In this document: positions 1-8,510 of the stretch, one piece after another
Numbering within the stretch: the first letter of the stretch is position 1
How the letters are laid out: each line of letters opens with the position of its first letter
Assembly (NCBI GenBank): GCA_011050675.1
Contig: DRFI01000002.1
Span: 1 to 64,000 of the forward strand
DNA: 64,000 bases
Source: Maribacter sp.
Lineage (GTDB): Bacteria > Bacteroidota > Bacteroidia > Flavobacteriales > Flavobacteriaceae
Direction: 5' to 3'
Made by a program: the position numbers and the translations under genes
Notes under the pieces: model-generated
The model's database searches: none
Seen by the model: the letters and a program-made list of their open reading frames with translations, nothing else
Told to the model about the DNA's origin: nothing

Positions 1-1
1 C

Positions 2-79
2 AATAGGAGATTTACCCGCTTGGATATGCTGCTTTATGGGCCAGCTATTTTCTTGATATTCATTCTTCAAATAATATAA
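2..79 (+). CDS. Possible 3' end of a membrane protein gene (cut by window edge)
   Basis: An open frame enters from the left edge and stops at TAA 77-79. The 25 residues end in a hydrophobic stretch (LLYGPAIFLIFILQII), which could be a last membrane segment. The piece is too short to name a family, and chance is a real alternative. Confidence 0.25.
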   Translation, partial: NRRFTRLDMLLYGPAIFLIFILQII

Positions 80-206
80 AAACTATATCACCGTAATCTC
101 CGATAAAAAGCCATTGTCTAGTTTGCCAAAGTTTAAATAAAGGATAAAGACTTGTATGGTCTTTAACTATAAAATCTGATATTTCGATGCAATCTTACAA
201 AATCAT

Positions 207-866
207 TTAATTTTCATCTCTTAGCGTTTTAGCCGGGTTGATCGACAGTGTTCTTACTATTTGAAAACCGGAAGCCAGAATCATCAAAATAAAAAATAGC
301 CCTCCTGTCAATATGAAAAACCATGGGTCTAAATCAATCCGTTCGGCAAAATTCTCAAGCCAATCTTGGGTGAAATAGTAACAAAGGGGAATGCCAATAA
401 GCAAGGCTATGGACACTAGTTTTGAAATATCCTTGAATAGCAAAATTATAATTTGGTATCCAGTTGACCCCATAACTTTTCTTATGCTAATCTCTTTTTT
501 TCGTTTATTAACTGTAAATGTCGTAAGACCAAACAACCCCAAACAAGATATGATTATCGCGAGTATGGCGAAATACCGTGATAGTATCGATAGCTTTCTT
601 TCAGATGTATATAAGTTCTGAAAATCTTGGTCGAGAAACTTATAGCTGAACGGAAAGTTTGGATTAAACTTAGTGTGAAAGGTTTCAATTAATTTAAGAG
701 TTGCCGATACGTCAGATTTCATTTCCAGCTTGGCAAAAATGGTATTGAAAGCACCAAATTCCCTATTGATCGTGTACATGAAGACCATCAATAATATAAT
801 GATATAATGGAAACCAATAGCCCTAAAGACGAATATATTGTAAGCCTGTTTCAATCGGTACGCCAT
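207..866 (-). pseudogene. C-terminal fragment of an FtsX/MacB-like ABC transporter permease
   Basis: The 219 residues match only the last quarter of the roughly 800-residue MacB/FtsX-type permeases common in Bacteroidota. They contain a membrane segment at about 16-32, the typical linker before the last FtsX domain (FLDQDFQNLY), then LSRYFAILAIIISCLGLFGL, the EISIRKVMGS loop, two further membrane segments, and the family ending INPAKTLRDEN. The N-terminal FtsX domain and the large periplasmic domain are missing, and 867-1449 upstream does not encode them in any frame I can follow. I read it as a decayed remnant of an export permease. A short expressed protein is less likely. Confidence 0.75.
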
Positions 867-1449
867 TACTTAGGGTTTCCTTAGAAAATCAGAAATGAAA
901 GTCGTGCAGTTTCGCGAACTTGACCAGAATAAATAACGTCTTTCTCTTTCTAAACTCTTTGGTTTTGCGTTATTGGTGGCATATATCTAAACCCCTATGT
1001 GTTTAATGTCTATTCACTATCCTTCTTTTTGATTGATTTATTAGCGATATGGAAATTTCATCTAGAATTTTGATTCTACCATTTTTCTATGTCTAATTTC
1101 CATATCAGTTTTGCAAGAATTCCATAAATTGAAATTAAATAGGTTTTTGAAACACTTGACGAATAAATAATATAGATTGATATGTTTTGTATCCATTTAT
1201 TGAAGTACCTTTAAATATACGAATGATTTCGAGGCAAAAGTTACCTATTCGGTTACCTGATAAGTTTAAAAAACCTGTAATTATTTGATAATAAGAGCAT
1301 TGAGGTTTGGTGGGTTAGTTCTGTCATCCCGACCAAGCGATAAAGTGAACCATGTGAATGGTTCACTTTTTGATTACAAGAGCGTCATAAACAAAGCTTA
1401 TGTAAACGATTAGAATCAAAAAAGTGAGGAGGCGTTAGCCTTCATTTTC
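867..1449. other. 583-bp stretch without a recognisable gene
   Basis: Very AT-rich with stops in all frames. The only structure I see is a hairpin at 1342-1370. The segment next to the permease remnant fits a region undergoing gene loss. The stretch around 1318-1340 (CTGTCATCCCGACCAAGCG) is less AT-rich than its surroundings and may be a dispersed repeat, but one copy in the window cannot show that. Confidence 0.5.
1342..1371 (+). terminator. Perfect hairpin followed by T run
   Basis: AAAGTGAACCA (1342-1352) pairs with TGGTTCACTTT (1359-1369) around a 6-nt loop and is followed by TTT. It looks like a factor-independent terminator, but no plus-strand gene ends before it, so it may be left from a lost gene. 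On the minus strand it could also end the operon that stops at 1450. Confidence 0.5.
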
Positions 1450-1833
1450 TCATTTGTAGTTGACATAATTAAGCTGAATTTTTTTAAGGATAATAAGTGA
1501 AGTAAAAATTAGTAATGATAAATAACACATAGGTATTCCCGAATCACTTTTAGGACATTCTGCAGTATCCATAAACTGCATTACCGATGCGACCAATGCA
1601 ATTAGAGCTGCAATCCCAGTAAATAGGAAGTAAATAAGGTTCCATTTTTTTAGCAAATGCGAAATAAGGGGAAGCGTAAAGCAAATTAGGATAATTAAAC
1701 AGGCAGGCACTGCCCCAAATTTAGGGCAGCCATTACCTATTGTGAATTCTGTAATAACTAGGTTTCCCGCACCGAAAATACCGATGACGAAAAGTACATT
1801 TGTAATCCAATATATAAGATTACTTGATTTCAT
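1450..1833 (-). CDS. Four-TM membrane protein with duplicated Cys-Pro-Lys motif
   Basis: 127 residues with about four membrane segments (roughly 9-29, 45-61, 65-86, 101-116). I do not recognise the family. Two similar cysteine pairs flank the segments: C36-P-K-x4-P-A-C45 and C93-P-K-x6-P-M-C103, suggesting an internal duplication and perhaps a disulfide or redox role like small VKOR/DoxX-type quinone-linked proteins; that is inference only. It is the last gene of an overlapping operon, its start lying 14 nt inside the upstream gene, so translational coupling is likely. Confidence 0.7.
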   Translation of the reverse strand: MKSSNLIYWITNVLFVIGIFGAGNLVITEFTIGNGCPKFGAVPACLIILICFTLPLISHLLKKWNLIYFLFTGIAALIALVASVMQFMDTAECPKSDSGIPMCYLSLLIFTSLIILKKIQLNYVNYK

Positions 1834-2098
1834 TTTTAAGGGTTAAATGACAAGTAGGGCATTCAAGGCCATTTACTTTACTCTTTAAATGTATTCCTTT
1901 TAAATGTGTAACCACAAAGTCTTGAATAAAGGCATGTTTACTACTTTTATTATTTACCTCAATTTGTAAATCTTTGTATTTTTTACGAACTACATTTCCA
2001 TACTCTTGATCACCCCAACAATTAGGACATACGTCTTCTGGAGTTTTATCGAATTCGTCTGGTCTTTTATTGAATAATTTTTTTAGAGAGTTTATCAT
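1820..2098 (-). CDS. Small zinc-ribbon-like protein
   Basis: 92 residues, soluble and Lys-rich, with two CxxC knuckles: C24-P-N-C27 near the N-terminus and C80-P-T-C83 near the C-terminus, a four-Cys arrangement fit to hold one zinc. The 50-residue middle is mixed helix/strand without signature. The function is unknown. Its start shares a base with the stop of the FG-GAP gene and its end overlaps the next gene, so it is made together with two membrane proteins and an exported protein. Confidence 0.7.
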   Translation of the reverse strand: MINSLKKLFNKRPDEFDKTPEDVCPNCWGDQEYGNVVRKKYKDLQIEVNNKSSKHAFIQDFVVTHLKGIHLKSKVNGLECPTCHLTLKNEIK

Positions 2099-3756
2099 TA
2101 TTTTATTTTCAAGTTTGTTTCTAAGGTATCCTTTGCTATCGTTAGATTACGTTCCTTAATTACATCGACAACTGAATTGATTTTAGGTGCAATAATTTCG
2201 TCGATTCTACCATTGGAATAGGTTACTTTTATTTTTTCGATGTTCTGGGTTGTTCCCAAACCAAAATGAAGCAACGCGGTTTGATCACTAACCAAACCCT
2301 CACCAGTTACCAGCCAATCGGTATACGTTTGGTCTGGCGTAACAACGGTAACTTTCGCTCCCATAGCTTCTGCTGCATCTTCTAAATTTACTTGTACAAA
2401 ATTATTGGAATTACCCTTATTGATAAAAGCATTCGCAGGACCATCTATATTAGTCCAAATAAGGTCTAAATGACCATCAGCATTAAAATCACTTACAAGT
2501 GCGGTTATACCGTATAACGGATTTTCAACACCACTTTCTGTTTCTGTTGGCATAAAAGTATGGTCTTCTTTTTGCATCAATAATCGTCCTGGAAGTTTAA
2601 ATACTTTACTGAAAGGAAAATCGACATAGTTCTCTGCTACTATTAAATCTTGCAGTCCGTCATTGTTCATGTCGGCAAAAGTGCAGCCCCATGAAAACTC
2701 GTACCCAGCAATTTTAGCATCTTCTGCAGCATCTGTAAATTGAAAGTTGCCTTCATTTTTAAACAGAATCCATTTGTCATTAAAAAGAGATTTGTCTTTA
2801 ATATCACCACTTGCCATAAAGTTAGGGGCAGTGGTACCCACATTCGAGAACATAAAATCTACCAATCCGTCATTATTATAATCGCCAACTGCAAGCCCCA
2901 TTGGGTAAGCGAACTTACCTGTTAATGGGTTTGATTTCATAGTAAAAGTCAAGTCCCCATTATTCTTGTAGGTTCTAGCTTCGCCAGTATCATGTACCAC
3001 AACAAGATCTAACCAAGAATCGTTGTCGATATCTACCAAAACCCCTTGGAAAGTGTTATGTATGTAATCTAAGCCAGCAGCTTTGGTTATACTTTTAAAA
3101 GAATTATCGCCGTTGTTTAGTAACAGCTCACTTGTGGATCCATAGTCATATCGTTCAAAAATGTTTTGACCTTCCATTAGATTTTTGTTGAGGTAGGTAG
3201 CTAAGAAAATATCTAAATCTCCATCTTTATCAATATCACCAAGGGTAATACCTGTAGGAGTAGATTTTTTATTTACAGGTGTATTTACAATTGTTTCTGT
3301 TAAGGTCTTACCATCATTATAATAGATTCGAAGACCATCTTCACGACCAATAATTAAATCAGTAAATCCGTTATTATCCATATCGCCAGATACTACACCT
3401 AGTGAAGTTGTGGTATTTCCTTTTTTTGGTAAACCCACTTCATCCGAAATCAAAACAAATTCATTATTACGATAGGCGTAGATAGCATCTTCTTGGCTCA
3501 TTCCTCCACCAAAAAATACTTCATCGATATTGTCATTATTAATATCTATAAGAGCGGAAGGAGCTAAAGGAAGTGATTTTTCACCTGTATATTTATGAAC
3601 AAAATTTAGAGGAGTACTAGTAAATTTAGGAATTTCAATTGATTCAATACTTACATCGTATTTATCAGAAACGGAATCACGCCAGAATCTAAAAAATACT
3701 ATGATCATCATCGTCAATAAGAGTATCCCTGTTATTTTAAATAACTTTTTAATCAT
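2098..3756 (-). CDS. CRTAC1-like FG-GAP repeat protein with ASPIC/UnbV domain
   Basis: 552 residues. One N-terminal membrane segment (about 8-23) anchors or exports it. Then come seven calcium-binding FG-GAP/VCBS blades, each with a DxDxDG-like loop (for example DIDKDGDLD, DYNNDGLVD, DMNNDGLQD, DFNADGHLD), forming a beta-propeller. The C-terminal 80 residues (LHFGLGTTQNIEKIKVTYSN) are the ASPIC/UnbV domain found in CRTAC1-type proteins. Such proteins are surface or periplasmic, and their ligands are mostly unknown. The start overlaps the upstream gene by 8 nt and the stop touches the next start, so it belongs to a coupled operon. Confidence 0.88.
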   Translation of the reverse strand: MIKKLFKITGILLLTMMIIVFFRFWRDSVSDKYDVSIESIEIPKFTSTPLNFVHKYTGEKSLPLAPSALIDINNDNIDEVFFGGGMSQEDAIYAYRNNEFVLISDEVGLPKKGNTTTSLGVVSGDMDNNGFTDLIIGREDGLRIYYNDGKTLTETIVNTPVNKKSTPTGITLGDIDKDGDLDIFLATYLNKNLMEGQNIFERYDYGSTSELLLNNGDNSFKSITKAAGLDYIHNTFQGVLVDIDNDSWLDLVVVHDTGEARTYKNNGDLTFTMKSNPLTGKFAYPMGLAVGDYNNDGLVDFMFSNVGTTAPNFMASGDIKDKSLFNDKWILFKNEGNFQFTDAAEDAKIAGYEFSWGCTFADMNNDGLQDLIVAENYVDFPFSKVFKLPGRLLMQKEDHTFMPTETESGVENPLYGITALVSDFNADGHLDLIWTNIDGPANAFINKGNSNNFVQVNLEDAAEAMGAKVTVVTPDQTYTDWLVTGEGLVSDQTALLHFGLGTTQNIEKIKVTYSNGRIDEIIAPKINSVVDVIKERNLTIAKDTLETNLKIK

Positions 3757-4423
3757 TTTGTAATGGTTTTTTAATATTATTTAGTTGGTATAATGAGAGT
3801 CCGAAAAGGATAAAGTGAGTGATATTCATTAAAATAGGTAGTGTATGCTGACCTATAGCCGGTATTGCTAACCCAACTAATGCCACAGCAATTAAGATAA
3901 CGATTGGACTGAAAATTGCCATCCATTTTTTATAGTAAGTACCGCCCTTTAAAATTGCAACAATGAAAACAATAGATAATAGTGCAACTATAACGCGTAG
4001 CGCTTGTACTAATACTTCCATGTGATCTGTATAATGTGTTAATAGGTTTTTATACACTTCTGAGTTCATCGATTCTTTAAGATGTACTATGTTTCCTATG
4101 GAAGAGCGAGAGCCTATCCATATTCCTCCAACCGCAAAAGCAATAAAGCCAATAGCTAGTACCATTCTGGCTAATGTTTCATTACCCGACTTAAGCATTA
4201 GGTATATATGAATGTAGCCAGCAAAATAAAAGGGAAGACCAATGACTGCTAAAAAATGACCTATTGTCATGTGGTTTAAGTCTACGAAAGTAAAGAATTC
4301 ATAATTCTCGGAATGACCTAGAATATTAGTGGAGTAGTGGAGAAAATATTCCCCTAAACCCACTAAAATAGATCCGATTAATCCTAAATATCCTAGAAAC
4401 TTGATGGTTTTACTTGTACTCAT
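3749..4423 (-). CDS. Six-TM integral membrane protein (DUF6796-like)
   Basis: 224 residues with six hydrophobic segments at roughly 9-27, 57-77, 83-103, 137-157, 166-190 and 198-215. The loops are short, with His-rich stretches (YFLHYS, DLNHMTIGHF). The layout resembles the uncharacterised DUF6796 membrane family; I recall this from the pattern and cannot confirm it. It is the first gene of the four-gene overlapping operon 4423-1450. I see no FNR-like dyad in its 176-bp upstream gap. Confidence 0.65.
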   Translation of the reverse strand: MSTSKTIKFLGYLGLIGSILVGLGEYFLHYSTNILGHSENYEFFTFVDLNHMTIGHFLAVIGLPFYFAGYIHIYLMLKSGNETLARMVLAIGFIAFAVGGIWIGSRSSIGNIVHLKESMNSEVYKNLLTHYTDHMEVLVQALRVIVALLSIVFIVAILKGGTYYKKWMAIFSPIVILIAVALVGLAIPAIGQHTLPILMNITHFILFGLSLYQLNNIKKPLQND

Positions 4424-4599
4424 TAGGTTGATTTAGAATCTTTGACGAAATATTTTAACATTTCTTTCAATAAGAGGTGAAAAAATATATAAGCGGATTA
4501 AAAAGAAAGATTCTGACCGGAAAAACTTTAAAGCAATTCTTAGACCTAAGGATTCAATAGTAAAGCCAATGCCTTGTATAAATTCTAAATGGTAGTACT

Positions 4600-5871
4600 T
4601 TAATGGGTTATTACAGCGTATACAGCACCAATAAAAATGATTCCACCAAAAGTAAACCCAACCAGTTTACCAGTAATTTTTGATCCTTTAAATACGGCAA
4701 TACCTAATTTAACCAGCATATTACTCATTACGGCGGTGACGATGACCGAAGAAGCTAATTTTAGTTTTTCTCCGTCCAAAGCAAATTTTGCTAAACTAAT
4801 GGTAATGGCATCGGTATCTGCTAAACCAGCAATTAAAGCTGAATAATATAATCCGCTTTCACCAAAAAACTGATTACTGTAAAAGACAGCAAATAGAATT
4901 ACTACATAAATAACACCGAATCCAATGGCGTTAAGAAGATTCATTGGGTTTCCCAATTTAATGTTCGTATCAGGTTTATTTGTATCCTCTTTAATTAGTA
5001 CTAAAGACACGGTAAGACATATTAATGAGAAAATTGCAAAAGGTATGGCGACATACATGAATAGTGCGCTGTTAAAAATATAAGTCAATAAAGCAAGTCT
5101 AGGAAACATAATTGCCGAGGCAATGATGATACCGGCAGCATATTTTTTGGACAGTTCGGGAGATTCAATACTTCTTGATGCATAGCTCCAAGTTACCGCA
5201 GTACTTGATATTAGTCCGCCAAGAATTGCAGTTAGTAAAATTCCTTTTTTAGAGCCTACAAATTTGACTAAAAAATAGCCAATGAAATTTAAGAAAGAAA
5301 CAATTACAATAATAGATCCAATCTCAAACGGATTTAATAATTCATTGGGTCCGTAATTATTATTAGGTAAAAAGGGTAATATCAATAAAGCTATAATAGA
5401 AAATTTTATTAAAGCAAAAAGCTCGTCCGAGGTAATATTGCTAATAACGGTGTGGAAACGGGTTTTGAGAGAAAGTAGGGTTACTATAATTACAGCTGTA
5501 GCTACTGCATTTCTATAATAAGCTGCAGAAACCATTAAGCCTAGTATTAAGGTGGCAATCAAAGCTAAGTTGGTGGTAAAACTTCTTTCATAATCTATAG
5601 TTTCTTTATATAAATGATTGAAACCTAAAAAGAAAATAAAAGCACCTAGGGCAACTATTGGTAGCCATACTGTATAGATATCAGTTAGGCTTCCTAGTGC
5701 AAAGCCTAAAATGGCAACAATGGGAAAAGCTCTTATTCCGGCAAATCCTTTGTCTTCTTTAAGGTTATTATATTCTCTCTCTAGACCAAGAATAAGACCA
5801 ATGCCTAAACTGATAATAACACCTAAAATATAGGGGTCTATAACTTTACTTATAATTTTAATTTCGTCCAT
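4600..5871 (-). CDS. MgtC/SapB family protein with DUF4010 domain
   Basis: 423 residues, about twelve membrane segments. Residues 15-140 carry the MgtC/SapB signature (LGIGLILGLEREY, then FAGIRAFPIVAILGFALGSL). Residues 170-395 are the DUF4010 half (LGGLISSTAVTWSYASRS and AGLADTDAITISLA). MgtC proteins modulate Mg2+ homeostasis or F-type ATPase; the substrate of DUF4010 fusions is unknown. It lies 11 bp behind the UbiB-like gene and is probably the last gene of the operon that begins at 8343 under an FNR-like box. Confidence 0.9.
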   Translation of the reverse strand: MDEIKIISKVIDPYILGVIISLGIGLILGLEREYNNLKEDKGFAGIRAFPIVAILGFALGSLTDIYTVWLPIVALGAFIFFLGFNHLYKETIDYERSFTTNLALIATLILGLMVSAAYYRNAVATAVIIVTLLSLKTRFHTVISNITSDELFALIKFSIIALLILPFLPNNNYGPNELLNPFEIGSIIVIVSFLNFIGYFLVKFVGSKKGILLTAILGGLISSTAVTWSYASRSIESPELSKKYAAGIIIASAIMFPRLALLTYIFNSALFMYVAIPFAIFSLICLTVSLVLIKEDTNKPDTNIKLGNPMNLLNAIGFGVIYVVILFAVFYSNQFFGESGLYYSALIAGLADTDAITISLAKFALDGEKLKLASSVIVTAVMSNMLVKLGIAVFKGSKITGKLVGFTFGGIIFIGAVYAVITH

Positions 5872-5882
5872 AAGTTTTACAT

Positions 5883-7565
5883 TTAGAATTGATCATTTCT
5901 AAATATTGATATAACAATGTAAAATCCTAAGAGTGCAGATAATACGAAGCCAATAGCGCCTAAAAGAGGTATTCCATTTATTAACGGGGGCATTTTAGCC
6001 ATTACCAAAAGTGAAGATCCTATGGAGAGTGCAGCTATAATAACGGCAAATACTAAGCGATTAACAGCTTTGCTTGTAGCAAGTTGAAATTCTTGAAGAC
6101 CTTTATGTTCGTGAACTATTTCTAATTTTCCTTCTTTTATTTTTTTAATGATGGTATTAATATCATCAGGTAACGTATCCGCTAATTCATTGATTTCTTT
6201 TATACGTTTCAGGTTCTTTTTTAAAAGGTATTTAAAGTTAAAACGCTTACGCATTATTTTTGCTGTATACGGCTCTAAATTATTTGTGATATTAAATTCA
6301 GGATCTAGTTTAAGACCCACACCTTCAATAAGAACAATGCCCCTTATCAGCATATAAAGGTAGTGGGGTATTATAATTTGATTTTCGTATAAAATAATTT
6401 TGAACTGAGATAAAGTATCACCAAGTTTAATATTCTGTATGGCAATATTGCTAACACCATTTAGTAATTCATATAAATCTTGTTCTAATTTTTTATAATC
6501 GGGAATATTGGTTCTTATGGCAATTTTTTCGAGTAGAGATATTATTCTTTTAACGTCTTTGCTTAAAAAATAAAGAAGAAGATCACTTAGATTTTCTTTT
6601 TCATTTGGTAGAATACTTCCCATCATTCCAAAATCAAGAAAGCATATCTGTCCCGTTTCTGGAAGTATAAAAATGTTTCCTGGATGTGGGTCTGCATGAA
6701 AAAAACCAAAATCTAAAATTTGCTCAATATATAGGTCTACACCAATTTTTGCTACCGCTTTAGGGTTGATGTTTACTGCTTTTAAGCCATCTATATTAGA
6801 GACTTTAATACCATTAATATATTCCATACAAATAATTGTATCGGAAGATAAATCTCGATAAACTTCTGGAACGTGAATAGATTCATTACCCTTAAAATTA
6901 GCTGTAAAGCGTTCTGTATTTTCTATTTCCTTTGCAAACTGAAGCTCTTCTTTTATACTTTTTTCAAAAGATTCTATAACTCGAATTGGTTGAAAAGCTT
7001 GTGCCTGTGTACTGTATTTTTCTAGGCTTTCTGCTACTTGCTTCATGACCATAAGGTCAGCTTCGATTACTTCTGTAATATTTGGTCTCTGAATTTTTAA
7101 GATGACCTCATCGCCATTTATAAGTTGTGCTCTATGTACTTGTGCCAAAGATGCCGCCGCTAATGGCTCTAACTTTATGGTAGCGAAATATTTAAATTTT
7201 TCTTCACCAAGATTTTCTTCGACCATTTTTAAAACATCAAAGTCTTTGACCATGGGCACATTGTCTTGCAACTTTTCAAGTTCATTGATTAACTCTAGCG
7301 GTAACATATCTTCTCGAGTACTGAAAATCTGCCCTAATTTTATATAAGTAGGTCCTAATTCTTCCAAGACCATACGAATACGTTCGTATTTAGAAAAAGA
7401 TAAATTTTTCTTGGTATCTGGGTGGTTTTCTAAATACTTATTTGGAACTAATTTTAAAATTGGACTATGCGACAGCACATCTTCAAAACCGTATTTTACT
7501 AATACATTAAATAGTGTTGCGTACCTTTTTATTTCTTTTTGAGTAGGAATTCTTAAGATGGCCAT
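5883..7565 (-). CDS. UbiB/ABC1 (AarF) family atypical kinase-like protein
   Basis: 560 residues. The KxGQ motif of the UbiB family is at 76-79 (KLGQ), the Ala-rich nucleotide loop at about 134-140 (PLAAASLAQ), the Lys of the VxK motif at about 157, HADPHPGN at about 290-297, and the metal-binding DFG at about 311-313. Two membrane segments close the protein (about 500-520 and 530-553). Family members bind ATP and support isoprenoid quinone or membrane lipid homeostasis; here the quinone would be menaquinone. It is followed after 11 bp by the MgtC-like gene and sits 65 bp behind a 71-residue protein, in an operon with an FNR-like promoter. Confidence 0.92.
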   Translation of the reverse strand: MAILRIPTQKEIKRYATLFNVLVKYGFEDVLSHSPILKLVPNKYLENHPDTKKNLSFSKYERIRMVLEELGPTYIKLGQIFSTREDMLPLELINELEKLQDNVPMVKDFDVLKMVEENLGEEKFKYFATIKLEPLAAASLAQVHRAQLINGDEVILKIQRPNITEVIEADLMVMKQVAESLEKYSTQAQAFQPIRVIESFEKSIKEELQFAKEIENTERFTANFKGNESIHVPEVYRDLSSDTIICMEYINGIKVSNIDGLKAVNINPKAVAKIGVDLYIEQILDFGFFHADPHPGNIFILPETGQICFLDFGMMGSILPNEKENLSDLLLYFLSKDVKRIISLLEKIAIRTNIPDYKKLEQDLYELLNGVSNIAIQNIKLGDTLSQFKIILYENQIIIPHYLYMLIRGIVLIEGVGLKLDPEFNITNNLEPYTAKIMRKRFNFKYLLKKNLKRIKEINELADTLPDDINTIIKKIKEGKLEIVHEHKGLQEFQLATSKAVNRLVFAVIIAALSIGSSLLVMAKMPPLINGIPLLGAIGFVLSALLGFYIVISIFRNDQF

Positions 7566-7630
7566 TTGGTATAGGTCTATTGCGATATATTGTTATTTAT
7601 GGTGTAAAATTTAATTTCGCCTAAATCTTT

Positions 7631-7846
7631 TTAAAGAGCCGTTTTATGCTCATCTAAATAATGATTTAATAGTTGTTTTAAACTTTCAAGATATTCTTGC
7701 ATTACTTCCTTGTCCATATGGGGATGTTTACTAACAGGTAAGGTCATGGGATTTTCATCTAATGAACGATATAACTCGGGGTAATTCTTTTCTATATTTA
7801 AGGTAATTTCTGTAATTTCATTAAGTATTTTATGAAGTTTTTTCAT
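7631..7846 (-). CDS. Small alpha-helical protein of unknown function (71 aa)
   Basis: 71 residues, predicted mostly helical and acidic, with a central PMTLPVSKHPHMDKE turn between two amphipathic helices. There is no signal peptide, membrane segment or catalytic motif, and I do not recognise it. It lies 41 bp behind the 151-residue gene and 65 bp before the UbiB-like gene on the same strand, which supports a real gene in an anaerobic or stress-type operon. Confidence 0.65.
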   Translation of the reverse strand: MKKLHKILNEITEITLNIEKNYPELYRSLDENPMTLPVSKHPHMDKEVMQEYLESLKQLLNHYLDEHKTAL

Positions 7847-7887
7847 TTTTTGATATTTAGAAAATGCTATAATAATTCATGTTTTAA

Positions 7888-8343
7888 CTAAGAAACCAAT
7901 CCAAGTTGTTTCACCATTTCTTCGCCATCAATTACATGCTCGGTAATTGAAAAAACTTCCTTACGGTTAGCTCTAAATTGCTTTACAAATAGGGTAAGGT
8001 TATCTTCTAGTTGCGCATGTTCGGTTCTAAATTCATGTGAATCATAAGCAAAAGGGTTATCTATTAATTCGGCTAGGTGATGTAAATGGACATCTACTTG
8101 CTTAACTAATTTATCGCACTTCTTATCAGTGTCAATAAGGCTTACTTCAATTTCCCTCACCATATCAATATTTTCTTTCCTCGCCATCCATATAAAGTAC
8201 TTTTCTATTAAATGATGTAAGAACTTTAAGTCTTCTTTGTAAAAAACGATATCAGATTTCCAATGTTCAGTTAGTACATAAAGCGAGTTCCAGTCTGCTT
8301 CGTGAATGTAATTGTCTTTGGGTCTATTTCTAAAGCTGCTCAT
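7888..8343 (-). CDS. Helical cytoplasmic protein of unknown function (151 aa)
   Basis: 151 residues, predicted as a long antiparallel helical bundle with no cysteines relevant to metal binding apart from one (KKCDK), and many charged residues (HADWNSLYVLTEHWKSDI). There is no membrane segment. I do not recognise the family beyond noting that such bundles accompany universal stress genes in flavobacteria. It is the first gene of the operon 8343-4600. Its promoter carries an FNR-like dyad at 8403-8416 and a -7 box at 8373-8380, 30 nt before the start codon. Confidence 0.7.
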   Translation of the reverse strand: MSSFRNRPKDNYIHEADWNSLYVLTEHWKSDIVFYKEDLKFLHHLIEKYFIWMARKENIDMVREIEVSLIDTDKKCDKLVKQVDVHLHHLAELIDNPFAYDSHEFRTEHAQLEDNLTLFVKQFRANRKEVFSITEHVIDGEEMVKQLGLVS

Positions 8344-8372
8344 TTCATCAATATTTAATTATTAATAGACTA

Positions 8373-8416
8373 TAAAGTTAGACAGAAGGACTGTTAGATA
8401 TTATGACGAAAATCAT
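8373..8416 (-). promoter_or_regulatory. FNR-like dyad plus -7 box driving the 8343 operon
   Basis: The dyad ATGAC-GAAA-ATCAT is at 8403-8416. On the minus strand a 22-bp gap then leads to TAACTTTA (8373-8380), close to the flavobacterial TAnnTTTG -7 box. The dyad centre would be near -41.5. Confidence 0.7.
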
Positions 8417-8455
8417 GATAAATGAGTAGGGATAAAGATTTAGATAGTTTTTTAA

Positions 8456-8494
8456 AACAAAAGAGGCTTCAATTAAATTGAAGCCTCTTTTGTT
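8456..8494 (-). terminator. Long perfect palindrome terminator after the ThuA-fusion gene
   Basis: Two 19-nt arms (8456-8474 and 8476-8494, core AAGAGGCTTCAATT) pair perfectly around one base. It begins 17 bp after the stop at 8511. The arm ends are A- and T-rich, so it can work in either direction. Confidence 0.8.
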
Positions 8495-8510
8495 ACATTT
8501 AGCATTATTA

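Noticed and set aside
1250-1270. GTTACC...GGTTACC near 1250 looked like a GTAAC-type dyad
   Set aside because: The two halves are in direct, not inverted, orientation and there is no -7 box or gene at the right distance.
1318-1340. CTGTCATCCCGACCAAGCG as a tRNA or known repeat
   Set aside because: No cloverleaf can be formed and no second copy is seen in the window.
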